Assembly (NCBI GenBank): GCA_015066015.1
Contig: SVPE01000012.1
Coordinates: forward strand, 1 to 64,000
Reading direction: 5' to 3'
Origin: Oscillospiraceae bacterium
GTDB lineage: Bacteria > Bacillota > Clostridia > Oscillospirales > Acutalibacteraceae
Length of the DNA stretch: 64,000 bases
Part shown: in pieces, positions 7,087-16,167 of the stretch
Numbering within the stretch: the first letter of the stretch is position 1
Layout: each line of letters opens with the position of its first letter
Made by a program: the position numbers and the translations under genes
The notes under the pieces: model-generated
Database searches by the model: none
Told to the model about the DNA's origin: nothing
What the model saw: only the letters and a program-made list of their open reading frames with translations

Positions 7087-9447
7087 TTATTTCTTCATCT
7101 CAATACCCTTTGATGAAAGGTCGTCGATAATGCCGTTTACAACATCCATAACTTCATCCTTGGTGAGAGTCTTTTCGGGATGTGCAAAGTAGATTCTTAC
7201 GGTGATTGACTGTCCGTTTTCGTCACGGTAGGTGTCAACAACCTCCATTCCCTTGATGAGTGCGCACTCTGAAGCCTTGATTGCTTCACCGATGGGAGCA
7301 AACTTATCACTTACAAAAGAAATATCAATATCAATTCCGGGGAATTTTGAGGGCACATCATACTTGATTGCATCAGCCTCAACACCCGAGAATGCCTTTA
7401 CGTCAATTTCAGCATAAACGATGATACCCTTCTTATCAACCTTCTTTGAAATAACGGGATGAATCATACACATTTCACCGATTGCGGTACCCTTACAGGA
7501 AATTCTGTTAAGATTCTTCGGATGCTGATAGGAGTGTGTTGCCTCGATTGTTTCATATGAAAGGTCGCAGTGCTTGATGTCGCCGACAACAGTTGCAATA
7601 ATGTCGCGAAGCTCAAAATAAAGCTGCTCTGCTGACTTTGTCTTTGAGAAGAGGGTAACTGCAAGCTTCTTCTGCTCATTGCACATACCGTCTGCCTTGT
7701 AGCCGTCAACTACTCTGCCCACCTCAAAAATGCCGAAGTCCGGAGCGTAATTAGTATTGGTTTTAAGCTGACAAAGCTGTGTGGGAATAATTGATTTACG
7801 GATAACCTCAATATTGGGGTTAGTAGCATTGACAAGCTTAACATTGTCCTCGATTTCGATACCGAGAGCCTTGCACTCGTCATAATACATCCATACATAG
7901 GAGTGTGACTCGTGAAGTGAGAAACGCTTTACGAGAATATCCTTGATTTTATCCTCAGTTGTCTTTTCAACATCGGGGCGGATGGGATAAACGGGGCTTT
8001 GTGTTGTGTGAACATCAAAGTTGTCGTAGCCATAAATTCTTGTAATTTCCTCGATGATGTCCGCCTTGATGGTAACGTCCTTTGTTGCTCTCCACGAGGG
8101 AACATCAACTGTGAACTCACTTCCTTCAAGCTTAACGCCGAAGCCGAGTGATTCAAGAGTTTTAACGATGGTTTCATTGTCGATTTTAATACCTGTATAA
8201 CGGTCAACAAAATTCTTATCAAAGCTGAGACTTACATCGTCATACTTTTCAGCATATTCATCAGTAAGTGAGGACACTACTGTCACACCACCGTCAATAT
8301 CCTGAAGGAGCTTTACAAAGCGTGCAATTGCAGGCACGGTCATTTCGGGGTCAAGGCACTTTTCATAGCGTTGCGAAGCGTCTGTTCTGTGTGCAAGACG
8401 TACTGTTGACTTACGGATTGAAACTGCGTTAAAGGTAGCACTTTCAAGGGTAAGACGGGTGGTATCCTCAACGATTTCACTGTCAAGACCGCCCATAATA
8501 CCTGCGATTGCAACAGGTGTATCGCCGTTACAGATCATAAGGGTATTTTCGTCGATATCTCTTTCCGTACCGTCAAGAGTTGTGAAGGTAAAGGGAGCAT
8601 CAAAGCGCTTGATACGGAGCTTTTCAACCTTACGCGAGTCAAAAGCATGCATAGGCTGACCCATTTCGAGCATAAGGTAGTTTGTAAGGTCAGCAAGAAG
8701 GTTTATACCTCTCATTCCGCAATAGAAAAGACGGATTCTCATATTTACGGGGCTGACATTCTTTGTGATATTTTCAACCTGAAGGCAGGAATAACGCTGA
8801 CAAAGCTTGTCTTCAATCTTCATATCAATTGAGGGAAGATTGTTGTACTGTGAAAGATCAACTGTGTCAAGTGCCTTGAGAGGTCTGCCGCAAAGTGCAG
8901 CAAATTCTCTTGCAATGCCGTAGTGACCCCAGAGATCAGGGCGGTTTGTAAGTGACTTATTATCAACCTCGAAAACGATATCATCGATTTCATAAACATC
9001 CTTGATGTCGGTACCGTTTGCAACGTTCTCAGTAATATCCATAATACCCGAGTTATCGTCGCTGATACCGACTTCCTTTTCACTACAGCACATACCGTAG
9101 GAGGTATAGCCTGCAAGAGCTCTGGGAGTGATTTCTATCTCGCCGATTTTTGCACCGATTTTTGCAAAAGCAGTCTTCATACCTACTCTTACATTGGGTG
9201 CACCGCAGACAACGTCTGTGAGCTTACCGTCACCTGCATCGACCTTGAGAAGGTGGAGCTTTTTTGATTCGGGATGGTCAGCAATTTCCTTAATTTCAGC
9301 AACAACGATACCGCTGATGTCACTGCCCTTGAAGAAAATTTCATTTTCTACTTCAGCTGTTGAAAGAGAAAAACGGTGGATAAGATCGAGCTTATCAATA
9401 CCCTCAAAATCAACAAAATCTGAAATCCAATTCATTGATAAAAACAT
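7087..9447 (-). CDS. pheT: Phenylalanine--tRNA ligase beta subunit
   Basis: The beta chain of the (alpha beta)2 class II synthetase that charges tRNA-Phe; 786 residues is normal. A tRNA-binding OB domain lies at about 40-150 (HPESKKLHLLKVDAG, VVCGAPN). The B3/B4 editing-type domain is at about 200-390 (NSLTNRPDLWGHYGIAREF, MEMGQPMHAFD-like). The B5 DNA-binding-like domain is at about 400-475, the pseudo-catalytic core at 480-680, and a C-terminal ferredoxin-fold anticodon-binding domain at about 690-784 (KFPGIDIDISF). It starts 20 nt after pheS and is co-transcribed from the T-box-controlled promoter. Confidence 0.97.
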   Translation of the reverse strand: MFLSMNWISDFVDFEGIDKLDLIHRFSLSTAEVENEIFFKGSDISGIVVAEIKEIADHPESKKLHLLKVDAGDGKLTDVVCGAPNVRVGMKTAFAKIGAKIGEIEITPRALAGYTSYGMCCSEKEVGISDDNSGIMDITENVANGTDIKDVYEIDDIVFEVDNKSLTNRPDLWGHYGIAREFAALCGRPLKALDTVDLSQYNNLPSIDMKIEDKLCQRYSCLQVENITKNVSPVNMRIRLFYCGMRGINLLADLTNYLMLEMGQPMHAFDSRKVEKLRIKRFDAPFTFTTLDGTERDIDENTLMICNGDTPVAIAGIMGGLDSEIVEDTTRLTLESATFNAVSIRKSTVRLAHRTDASQRYEKCLDPEMTVPAIARFVKLLQDIDGGVTVVSSLTDEYAEKYDDVSLSFDKNFVDRYTGIKIDNETIVKTLESLGFGVKLEGSEFTVDVPSWRATKDVTIKADIIEEITRIYGYDNFDVHTTQSPVYPIRPDVEKTTEDKIKDILVKRFSLHESHSYVWMYYDECKALGIEIEDNVKLVNATNPNIEVIRKSIIPTQLCQLKTNTNYAPDFGIFEVGRVVDGYKADGMCNEQKKLAVTLFSKTKSAEQLYFELRDIIATVVGDIKHCDLSYETIEATHSYQHPKNLNRISCKGTAIGEMCMIHPVISKKVDKKGIIVYAEIDVKAFSGVEADAIKYDVPSKFPGIDIDISFVSDKFAPIGEAIKASECALIKGMEVVDTYRDENGQSITVRIYFAHPEKTLTKDEVMDVVNGIIDDLSSKGIEMKK

Positions 9448-9466
9448 AATTTACTCTCCTCCTTTC

Positions 9467-10516
9467 TTATTCGTCGATAAACTGTGTAAGTGTTTTAAGG
9501 CTACCGGAGTTAAGGTCACGGATATCCTTGATGCCGTATTTCATCATAACAAGACGTGTAAGACCGAGACCGAAAGCAAAGCCTGTGTATTCTTCAGGAT
9601 CAATGCCGCCTGCTTTGAGCACTTCGGGATGAATCATACCGCAGGGGCAAAGCTCAAGCCAGCCGCTGTGCTTACAGGAGGGACAACCCTCACCGCCACA
9701 GATAAGGCAGCTGATGTCAAGCTCAAAGCCGGGTTCAACAAAGGGGAAGAAGCCCGGACGGAGTCTTACCTTGAGGTCCTTCTGGAAAACCTCAGAGAGC
9801 ATTGTTTTCATAAAATAGATAAGATTTGAAATTGAGATATCCTTGTCAACCATAACGCCTTCCATCTGGAAGAAGGTGTTTTCGTGGCAGGCATCTGTCG
9901 CCTCGTTTCTGAAGCAACGGCCCGGAAAAATAGCCTTGATGGGTACACCGTCATTGATAAGTGCATCCTTATACTTTTTGTAGATAGCGTTCTGTGCAGC
10001 TGAGGTGTGGCTCTTGAGAAGCTGACCGTTTTCAAGATAATAGGTATCCTGCATATCTCTTGCGGGATGATGCTTGGGGATATTGAGAGCCTCAAAGCAT
10101 TCATAGTCGGTTACTATTTCGGAATAATCCTCAACGGCAAAGCCCATTGAGCGAAAAATTCTCTCGCACTGACGCTGCACAAGGGTTACGGGATGATAAG
10201 AGCCTTCATTCATTGAAGGAGGCATAGAAACATCAAAGTCGGGAATACTGTTGATTTCCTTTTCGATTTCCTGCTTTTTGAGCTCCTCCGTACGCTGTGC
10301 AAGACTGTCCGCAGCAAAGCTCTTAAGCCGGTTAACCTCCTGTCCGAAGGATTTCTTTTCCTCGGGAGTAAGATCCTTCATTTCCTTCATAAGCTCGGTA
10401 ATTGAGCCTTTTTTGCCAAGATAGGCAACTCTGAGAGCTTCAAGGTCAGCGGTTGTGGAAGCCTTTGCGACTTCAGCTTCAAACTGAATCTTAAGCTCAG
10501 CAATTTTACTGTTCAT
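9467..10516 (-). CDS. pheS: Phenylalanine--tRNA ligase alpha subunit
   Basis: The catalytic alpha subunit of PheRS (349 residues). The start is placed at the ATG preceding NSKIAELK because GGAGGTT lies 4-11 nt upstream; an in-frame upstream ATG at 10570 falls inside the T-box terminator. An N-terminal coiled-coil (about 1-85) is followed by the class II core: MPPSMNEGSYHPVT, the phenylalanine pocket region LKSHTSAAQN, motif 2 (GRCFRNEATDACHENTFFQ) and motif 3 (GFAFGLGLTRL). Four Cys (CLICGGEGCPSC) near residue 270 form a zinc-knuckle-like insertion, which is common in Clostridia. It is transcribed with pheT. Confidence 0.97.
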   Translation of the reverse strand: MNSKIAELKIQFEAEVAKASTTADLEALRVAYLGKKGSITELMKEMKDLTPEEKKSFGQEVNRLKSFAADSLAQRTEELKKQEIEKEINSIPDFDVSMPPSMNEGSYHPVTLVQRQCERIFRSMGFAVEDYSEIVTDYECFEALNIPKHHPARDMQDTYYLENGQLLKSHTSAAQNAIYKKYKDALINDGVPIKAIFPGRCFRNEATDACHENTFFQMEGVMVDKDISISNLIYFMKTMLSEVFQKDLKVRLRPGFFPFVEPGFELDISCLICGGEGCPSCKHSGWLELCPCGMIHPEVLKAGGIDPEEYTGFAFGLGLTRLVMMKYGIKDIRDLNSGSLKTLTQFIDE

Positions 10517-10549
10517 AATTAACCTCCGTAAGAAGTATTTTTTACAAAA

Positions 10550-10812
10550 TAAAAACCGCCTCAAAAACATGAGACGGAAATAACCGTGGTACCACTCAAA
10601 TTGCAGAGAAAATTCTCTGCCACTTTAATGCATCTTAATGCGATGCCCACAGTCTGCTTTTCACAGACAGCTCGTGAGTCGAATTTCGGCAACAGACAGA
10701 AATGCTTTCATTTCCGCTTCCAGGGTTTACTGCGGCTTCACACCGACTGCCGCTCTCTTTGAGTAAAATATCCCTTGCTTACTTATTTCTCAGTCATTGC
10801 TTTTAAACATAT
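10550..10812 (-). promoter_or_regulatory. T-box leader of pheST
   Basis: The minus-strand leader contains the conserved T-box core AGTGGTACCACGG (plus-strand 10584-10596). The intrinsic terminator CCGTCTC/GAGGCGG plus TTTTT (10551-10577) comes next, as expected for a tRNA-sensing transcription antitermination switch. A candidate Phe UUC specifier is at 10681-10683, in the context AAATTCGACTC on the 3' side of a long stem I. Uncharged tRNA-Phe would stabilise the antiterminator and turn on pheST. Confidence 0.88.
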
Positions 10813-10819
10813 TGAAAGA

Positions 10820-10848
10820 ATTATACCCCATAACTCTGAATAAGTCAA
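10820..10848 (-). promoter_or_regulatory. Sigma-A promoter of pheST
   Basis: Minus strand TTGACT (10843-10848), 17-nt spacer, TATAAT (10820-10825). Confidence 0.8.
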
Positions 10849-10868
10849 GGGGTATTTTTTTATTTAAA

Positions 10869-11615
10869 TCAGATAACTGCCTTTGCAAAAAGTGCAAAGA
10901 GAACAACTGCAGCTACACCTGCAGCACCTGCGATTGCAGCAAATTTCTTGTTTGTGCCGCCAACCTTGAAAATATGCTCTAATCTGAGGTTTTCGGGTAC
11001 ATCAAGAGCTTCCTTTGCAAGAACTCTGATACGCTCCATATAAATACCGTCTGCACAAAGTCCGCAGCCAACCATAACAAGAAGGAAAAGAGGAACTGTT
11101 ATGAAACGGAAGGCAGGCAAAAGCACTGCCGATGCGCCGAAGAGGGCAAGGAGAAGCAGGAATACAATTCCCTGTGCGTACATTTTACGGAAGATAAACC
11201 AAAAGCCTGTAAAAAAGAATGCAGGAAGATTCCATGAAAGCTTATTTTTGGTTTTGTTGAGCTTTGCAAAGCGCTTAAGAATTTTTTCACTGTTTTTACC
11301 GACAAGAAGCACTGCGGTATCTGCCTCGGTATCAGGCACGTGGAATTCACTGCCCTGCGGATAAGTCACAACATTCATAAGAGGATTTGTGGGTCTGCCG
11401 CACTTCTTACAGTAAACGTATTCCTTTTTAGTAGGAGTATGACAGTAAGCACACATACTCATAGGTCTGCGGTTATACTCGCAGCCCTCGGTAACGCAGC
11501 CGTTATTTGCAAGCCAGCAATCCTTATGATAGTCAGCATGGCAAGAGGGACAGTATACTCTGTAGTCCTCTTTTTTAATCTCCTGTCCGCAATAAGCGCA
11601 AATCATAGTTTCCAT
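10869..11615 (-). CDS. Zinc-ribbon/RING-like membrane protein
   Basis: This 248-residue protein has an N-terminal double metal-binding module. CAYCGQE...CPSCHADYHKDCW (about 6-35) looks like a prokaryotic RING/zinc-finger with an extra His-Cys pair, and CAYCHTP...CKKCGRP (about 54-76) is a zinc ribbon. A linker follows, then two or three hydrophobic segments (about 128-190) and a final one at the C-terminus (228-246). The middle region resembles DUF2628-type small membrane proteins. The function is unknown. It has its own strong promoter (11646-11674) and sits upstream of, but apparently separate from, pheST. Similar zinc-ribbon-plus-membrane architecture recurs at 26881 and 34356. Confidence 0.65.
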   Translation of the reverse strand: METMICAYCGQEIKKEDYRVYCPSCHADYHKDCWLANNGCVTEGCEYNRRPMSMCAYCHTPTKKEYVYCKKCGRPTNPLMNVVTYPQGSEFHVPDTEADTAVLLVGKNSEKILKRFAKLNKTKNKLSWNLPAFFFTGFWFIFRKMYAQGIVFLLLLALFGASAVLLPAFRFITVPLFLLVMVGCGLCADGIYMERIRVLAKEALDVPENLRLEHIFKVGGTNKKFAAIAGAAGVAAVVLFALFAKAVI

Positions 11616-11645
11616 AAATCTATCTCCCTATAATAATCTCAATAT

Positions 11646-11674
11646 ATTATAATACAAATTATTATTTGTGTCAA
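11646..11674 (-). promoter_or_regulatory. Promoter of the RING-like membrane protein
   Basis: Minus strand TTGACA (11669-11674), 17-nt spacer, TATAAT (11646-11651). Confidence 0.75.
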
Positions 11675-11689
11675 GGAATTATGTAAAAA

Positions 11690-11718
11690 AGGAAAAGCAC
11701 ACCGCTATGCGATGTGCT
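11690..11718 (-). terminator. Terminator of rplU-prp-rpmA
   Basis: Minus strand stem AAGCACA / TGTGCTT around an 11-nt loop, followed by TTCCTTTTTT. Confidence 0.65.
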
Positions 11719-11743
11719 TATGCGCAATTTACTTATAAACTGA

Positions 11744-12028
11744 TTACTGCTCAACAGCGTAAACGCTTACCTTCTTGCGATCCTTGCCGTAACGCTCGAA
11801 CTTAACCTTACCGTCGATAAGTGCGAAGAGAGAGTCGTCTGAGCCTCTGCCTACGTTGTTACCGGGATGGATGTGAGTACCGCGCTGCTTAACAAGAATG
11901 TTACCTGCAAGAACGAACTGACCGTCTGCGCGCTTAACACCGAGTCTCTTTGATTCTGAGTCACGGCCGTTACGGGTTGAACCCATACCTTTCTTGTGAG
12001 CGAATAATTGAATGTTTATCTTAAGCAT
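11744..12028 (-). CDS. rpmA: 50S ribosomal protein L27 with Prp-cleaved N-terminal extension
   Basis: This 94-residue L27 of the large ribosomal subunit has a tail that reaches the peptidyl-transferase centre. It carries the Firmicutes-type extension [10 protein letters not shown] directly before [13 protein letters not shown]; established work shows such extensions are removed by the cysteine protease Prp after the LFA-like motif. The protease gene lies immediately upstream in the same operon (rplU-prp-rpmA), 16 nt away. The core [24 protein letters not shown] is typical. Confidence 0.97.
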   Translation of the reverse strand: MLKINIQLFAHKKGMGSTRNGRDSESKRLGVKRADGQFVLAGNILVKQRGTHIHPGNNVGRGSDDSLFALIDGKVKFERYGKDRKKVSVYAVEQ

Positions 12029-12044
12029 TTGTTACACCTCCGTA

Positions 12045-12365
12045 TTATTCTTTAAACAGTTTTTCTTTGCAGAGTATGTACTCGTCATACTGCTCTGCCA
12101 GGGCATTCAAATGAAGGGCTAAACCTTTGTAAACTGACTGTACCGTCAGGCTACAGTCTGAGGAAACGAATTTCAGGTAGCCGTCGTCAAGCTCAATATC
12201 AGCTGTTATACCGACGATTTCCGTGAGAGTGTTCGCTGTCATATAAGCCGCTGAAGAAACTGCACTGCAGACTACGTCCGCACCTTCCTCGGCAAAGCCG
12301 CTGTGACCGCTTATCTCAAAGCCTGTAAAGCTCTCCCCTTTTTTAAAAAAGGTAACCTTAATCAT
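12045..12365 (-). CDS. prp: Ribosomal-processing cysteine protease Prp
   Basis: A 106-residue protease that trims the N-terminal extension of L27. The catalytic pair is visible in GHSGFAEEGADVVCSAVS: His21 and Cys33, separated as in the known family. Its ATG follows the rplU stop directly (TAA-ATG) and rpmA follows after 16 nt, so the protease and its substrate are translated from one message. The length is normal. Confidence 0.93.
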   Translation of the reverse strand: MIKVTFFKKGESFTGFEISGHSGFAEEGADVVCSAVSSAAYMTANTLTEIVGITADIELDDGYLKFVSSDCSLTVQSVYKGLALHLNALAEQYDEYILCKEKLFKE

Positions 12366-12677
12366 TTAAGCGTTGATTGATGAAATTTCAACCTTTGTGT
12401 AGGGCTGTCTGTGACCCATCTTACGCTTTGCGTTCTTCTTGGGCTTGTAAGTCATTACAACGATCTTCTTGCCCTTACCGTTCTTGATTGCCTTTGCGCT
12501 TACTGTTGCGCCGTCAACGTAGGGAGCACCAACCTTGATGCCGTCGTCTGCGCCAACTGCGATAACCTTGTCAAAGGTAACCTCGGAGTCTGCTTCAACG
12601 TCAAGCTTTTCGATGAAGAGAACGTCGCCTGCTTCAACCTTATACTGCTTGCCGCCTGTTTCGATAATTGCGTACAT
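12366..12677 (-). CDS. rplU: 50S ribosomal protein L21
   Basis: The 103-residue L21 starts [18 protein letters not shown] and ends with the basic [11 protein letters not shown] motif; it binds 23S rRNA. It is the first gene of the rplU-prp-rpmA operon. The promoter (12777-12805) and a structured leader precede it. Confidence 0.97.
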   Translation of the reverse strand: MYAIIETGGKQYKVEAGDVLFIEKLDVEADSEVTFDKVIAVGADDGIKVGAPYVDGATVSAKAIKNGKGKKIVVMTYKPKKNAKRKMGHRQPYTKVEISSINA

Positions 12678-12689
12678 AGTTTCTTTCCT

Positions 12690-12775
12690 TCCTTTATTAT
12701 GGACTCGCTACTTTGAGGCGGATAAATATCCTTATGGCATGACGAAACACGCCGCCTTTAATATGCGGTATGAAT
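12690..12775 (-). promoter_or_regulatory. L21-type structured leader RNA
   Basis: The region between the promoter and rplU holds paired segments: GGCGGCGTGTTTCGTCATGCC, the stem GGATA/TATCC, and CCGCC pairing back to GGCGG, then AAAGTAGCGAGTCC. This arrangement is what I recall of the Firmicutes L21 leader, a proposed autoregulatory element where L21 represses its own operon. The match is from memory and should be treated as probable. Confidence 0.6.
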
Positions 12776-12776
12776 G

Positions 12777-12805
12777 AGTATAGCATAAGTGATTATGTTT
12801 GTCAA
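12777..12805 (-). promoter_or_regulatory. Promoter of rplU-prp-rpmA
   Basis: Minus strand TTGACA (12800-12805), 17-nt spacer, TATACT (12777-12782). Confidence 0.8.
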
Positions 12806-12838
12806 GAAAAAACTAACAAAAAAATAAAGTTTTTTTCG

Positions 12839-12867
12839 TTGATTTTCACATATCAAAACTGTATAAT
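12839..12867 (+). promoter_or_regulatory. Promoter of mtaB
   Basis: TTGATT (12839-12844), 17-nt spacer, TATAAT (12862-12867); divergent from the rplU promoter. Confidence 0.7.
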
Positions 12868-12897
12868 TAAAGCATCTTATTTTAAGGAAAAAATGCG

Positions 12898-14190
12898 ATG
12901 AAAGTTAAATTCTACACCCTCGGCTGCAAGGTAAACCAATATGAAAGCCAGGCAATAAGCGAAGCACTTATCAGAAAAGGCTTTGAAATCACATCGGATA
13001 AAAACGCCGATGTGATAATCGTCAACTCCTGCACCGTAACTGCCTCTGCCGACCAGAAAACCAGACAGGCAGTACACCGGTTCAGGAGAAATAATCCTGA
13101 CTCGGTAATCGTGCTTACAGGCTGTATGCCTCAGGCTTATCCCGAAAAATCAGAGGAGCTTACCGATGCCGATATTATTCTCGGAAACAAAAACAACGAC
13201 ACCCTGCCCGATCTTCTATGCGAATTTATCAAAAGCAGAGACCGCATACTGTCCGTCTGCGAGCACAAGAAGGGCGACCCCTTCAGAGGCGACACCATAA
13301 GCGGTTTTGATGAGCGCACAAGAGCCAGTGTTAAAATTCAGGACGGATGCAACCGTTTCTGCTCATACTGTGTTATACCTTATTCAAGAGGCAGAGTACG
13401 CTCAAAGCCCCTCGATATACTCAAAAAGGAAGTTGAGACGCTTGCAAAAAAGGGTTACAGTGAGGTTGTGCTTGTAGGCATCAACCTCTCCTCCTACGGT
13501 CAGGACATAAACGAAAGCTTTCCTGCTGCAGTAAAAACTGCCTGCGACGTAGAAGGCATAGAAAGAGTACGTCTCGGCTCCCTTGAGCCTGACCACCTTA
13601 CAGATGAGGTAATCGAAAAGCTGAGCAGCTGTGAAAAGCTCTGCCCTCAGTTTCATCTTTCGCTGCAAAGCGGCTGCGACAGGACACTAAGAAGCATGAA
13701 CAGACACTACACCTCTGATGATTTCAGAAAAATCGCCCTTAAGCTCAGAAGCACATTCAATGACTGCACACTTACAACAGATGTTATGGTCGGCTTTGCA
13801 GGTGAAAGCGAGGAGGATTTCAGTGAAAGCCTCGCCTTTGTAAAGGAAATCGGCTTTGAAAAGGTACACGTATTCCCCTACTCTGTAAGAAAAGGCACAA
13901 AGGCCGAAAAGCTGCCGGGTCATCTTGAAAAAAGTGTCAAGGAAAAGCGCTGCAAAATCATGATCGAAGAAACGGAAAAGCTCCGTCGGGAATTTTTCCG
14001 CAGGCAGAAAGGCCGGATTTACACTGTAATACCCGAAGTAACAGGTAAAGACGGACTTACAACCGGCTATACACCGAATTATATTCCCGTGAAATTTGAA
14101 ATGTCCGACAGGCACCCGAGAGAATGTATCAGAGTTGAAATTACCGGCACAGGAGACGGAGACTTCTGTACCGGCAAAATAATTGACTGA
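12898..14190 (+). CDS. mtaB: tRNA (N6-threonylcarbamoyladenosine(37)-C2)-methylthiotransferase
   Basis: A 430-residue radical-SAM methylthiotransferase that converts t6A37 to ms2t6A37 in ANN-decoding tRNAs. The N-terminal MTTase domain (about 1-125) carries auxiliary cluster cysteines (LGCKVNQYES, NSCTVT, TGCMPQ). The radical SAM domain has the CxxxCxxC motif in DGCNRFCSYCVIPYSRGR (near residues 148-165). A short C-terminal region replaces part of the usual TRAM domain. The opening sequence KFYTLGCKVNQYE is diagnostic of MtaB rather than MiaB. Its stop is one base from the stop of the convergent tmcAL. Confidence 0.94.
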   Translation: MKVKFYTLGCKVNQYESQAISEALIRKGFEITSDKNADVIIVNSCTVTASADQKTRQAVHRFRRNNPDSVIVLTGCMPQAYPEKSEELTDADIILGNKNNDTLPDLLCEFIKSRDRILSVCEHKKGDPFRGDTISGFDERTRASVKIQDGCNRFCSYCVIPYSRGRVRSKPLDILKKEVETLAKKGYSEVVLVGINLSSYGQDINESFPAAVKTACDVEGIERVRLGSLEPDHLTDEVIEKLSSCEKLCPQFHLSLQSGCDRTLRSMNRHYTSDDFRKIALKLRSTFNDCTLTTDVMVGFAGESEEDFSESLAFVKEIGFEKVHVFPYSVRKGTKAEKLPGHLEKSVKEKRCKIMIEETEKLRREFFRRQKGRIYTVIPEVTGKDGLTTGYTPNYIPVKFEMSDRHPRECIRVEITGTGDGDFCTGKIID

Positions 14191-14191
14191 G

Positions 14192-15382
14192 TTATTTTAT
14201 AATCAGCATTGAGTTTTTCTGCTCAAGTCCGCAAGGTCTTACTGCAGGAGAAAACAAGGCGAAGGCATCGCTTGAAGAGCACTGCAAGTCGTATATTTCT
14301 TTTGAAAAGCTGTCAAGATTCTGCATTTCCCCATGTTTTGTGACAATGGGAATTGCAGAATTTTTCTTTGCCGAAGAAAGTAATGTCAGTCCCTTTTCAC
14401 TTACAGCAAGAATTCTCATATAAGGCGGAGTGCGTGTTGCAATGTCTTTTTTTATCCCGAGGAAAGCACTCAGCACCTCTCTGCGCACCCTGGAATGGGT
14501 ATAGTTTTTACTTCTTGCCTCATTATAAAGCTCAACAAGTCCCGAAGAGGTTTTTGCGGCATCATATATTCTTGATACAAGTCCCTGCTCATCACTGATA
14601 TACTTCTCAAGCCCAACTTTGTCAAGCCTTCTCAAAGCCGAAAGCACTGCTCTTTCGTTGTATCTCATCATACAGGGAGCAAAACCTGCTCTTACCTGTC
14701 CGTCGATTATTTCAAGAGAGACTTCATCGATATATTCACCGACTCCTTTTATTCCCTTGTCTGCTATGCGGCCGCGCAGCTCTGAAGCACAAAGAATATA
14801 ACCGTCCGCATCACTGGTGTCGTGACCTGCGCCCTTTCTGAGCACGGGAAGAAAGTTTTTCATACCTGATTTTTTCATCTGTCTTATATATTCTACGGCA
14901 AGAGTACTGTTGGGCGAGGCAATAATTCCGGCTACATCATCATCGTAAATCTCTCTCACCGCTGAAAAAAGCGCATAAGGGTAATGAACACCGGAAGACA
15001 TTCTGTCTCTTACGAACTCTATAACCCTTTCATTTTCCGTGCATTCAGCAGCAAGAATAAGTTTTTCACGGTCATCGGTCTCACTGCCGAAAGAAAGCAC
15101 ATCCACACCGAACTGACTGAGCAGATATATGCTTCCCCTTGCAAAATTTTCCGCAGAGGAGACTGCCCAGGGAACAGGGAGGTCAATAACAACATCGGCT
15201 CCGTTTCTTATCGCAATCTCGGCTCTTTTCCACTTGTCAAGGAAAGCACACTCCCCACGCTGAACAAAGTTTCCGCTCATTACACATACAATTGCATCTG
15301 CACCTGCTTGCGCGGTTTTTTCAAGCTGATAAAGATGCCCCTTGTGAAAGGGATTGTATTCGCAAACTACACCTGCTGTCAT
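14192..15382 (-). CDS. tmcAL: tRNA(Met) cytidine acetate ligase
   Basis: This 396-residue enzyme of the TmcAL family uses ATP and acetate to make N4-acetylcytidine at the wobble position of elongator tRNA-Met. A nucleotidyltransferase-type start is seen: VVCEYNPFHKGHLYQLEKT with the HxGH-like HKGH, then CVMSGNFVQRGECAFLDKW and VIDLPVPWAVSSAENFARG. The length is usual. It is convergent with mtaB, another tRNA modification gene, with one base between the stop codons; no terminator fits there, so the transcripts must overlap. Confidence 0.93.
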   Translation of the reverse strand: MTAGVVCEYNPFHKGHLYQLEKTAQAGADAIVCVMSGNFVQRGECAFLDKWKRAEIAIRNGADVVIDLPVPWAVSSAENFARGSIYLLSQFGVDVLSFGSETDDREKLILAAECTENERVIEFVRDRMSSGVHYPYALFSAVREIYDDDVAGIIASPNSTLAVEYIRQMKKSGMKNFLPVLRKGAGHDTSDADGYILCASELRGRIADKGIKGVGEYIDEVSLEIIDGQVRAGFAPCMMRYNERAVLSALRRLDKVGLEKYISDEQGLVSRIYDAAKTSSGLVELYNEARSKNYTHSRVRREVLSAFLGIKKDIATRTPPYMRILAVSEKGLTLLSSAKKNSAIPIVTKHGEMQNLDSFSKEIYDLQCSSSDAFALFSPAVRPCGLEQKNSMLIIK

Positions 15383-15448
15383 AAGGTCTCTCCTTTCTGC
15401 CGTTTATATTACAATTATAATATTTTCCCCTTCTTTGTCAAGGATTCC

Positions 15449-15477
15449 TTGACTATTAAAGGGCCTTGGGATATAAT
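15449..15477 (+). promoter_or_regulatory. Promoter of rfbCD
   Basis: TTGACT (15449-15454), 17-nt spacer, TATAAT (15472-15477), leaving a leader of about 110 nt before rfbC. Confidence 0.8.
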
Positions 15478-15593
15478 AATAAAAAGCAAAAGCGTTAAAA
15501 GACCGTTTCTTAAACAAAAGATGATTTCATTCGGATAGGTCCTGATCATTACGTTTTTGCAGACCTACAAATAATTTCAAGTGAAGTGATAAT

Positions 15594-16139
15594 ATGAAAG
15601 TTATAGCTACAGACCTTCCTGAAGTAAAAATCGTCGAGCCTCAGGTTTTCGGCGACAACAGAGGTTGGTTTTACGAATCCTACAGCTACGAAAAGCTCAG
15701 AAATGAAGGCATAGATGTAAAATTCATCCAGGATAATCGCTCATACTCAAAGGAGAAGGGCACTCTCAGAGGGATTCATTTTCAGAAAAGCCCCATGGCA
15801 CAGTCAAAGCTCATCACCTGCACAAGAGGTAAGATTCTTGATGTTGCCGTTGACCTGAGAAAGGATTCGCCCGACTACCTCAGATGGGTAAGCGTGGAGC
15901 TGAGCGAAGAAAATAAGCTGATGCTCTTTATACCTAAAGGCTTCGGACACGGATTCCTTACTCTCAGCGAGGATGTTGAGGTGCTTTATAAGGTAGACGA
16001 ATATTACAGCAAAGAGCACGACAGAAGCATCCGCTTCGACGATAAGACAATCGGCATAAACTGGGGAATTGATGATCCCGTGCTATCCGAGAAGGACAGA
16101 AACGCTCCCCCTCTCTGTGACAGTGACGTGGATTTTTAA
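15594..16139 (+). CDS. rfbC: dTDP-4-dehydrorhamnose 3,5-epimerase
   Basis: A 181-residue cupin enzyme of dTDP-L-rhamnose synthesis. Hallmarks are DNRGWFYESYS, FIQDNRSYSKEKGTLRGIHFQ with the catalytic His, VAVDLRKDSP, and IPKGFGHGFLTLSEDVEVLYK. It is followed after 28 nt by rfbD. The rfbA and rfbB genes are not in this window, so the pathway is split. The product would feed rhamnose into cell-wall polysaccharide. Confidence 0.95.
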   Translation: MKVIATDLPEVKIVEPQVFGDNRGWFYESYSYEKLRNEGIDVKFIQDNRSYSKEKGTLRGIHFQKSPMAQSKLITCTRGKILDVAVDLRKDSPDYLRWVSVELSEENKLMLFIPKGFGHGFLTLSEDVEVLYKVDEYYSKEHDRSIRFDDKTIGINWGIDDPVLSEKDRNAPPLCDSDVDF

Positions 16140-16167
16140 ATCCGACCATAACCAACAAGGTGATATT

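Noticed and set aside
9128-9829. 233-residue + strand open frame across pheT/pheS
   Set aside because: It is antisense to two well-conserved genes; it is a composition shadow.
10507-10570. Longer PheS start at 10570
   Set aside because: The extra N-terminus would be translated from the T-box terminator hairpin; the GGAGGTT at 10520-10527 selects the ATG at 10516.
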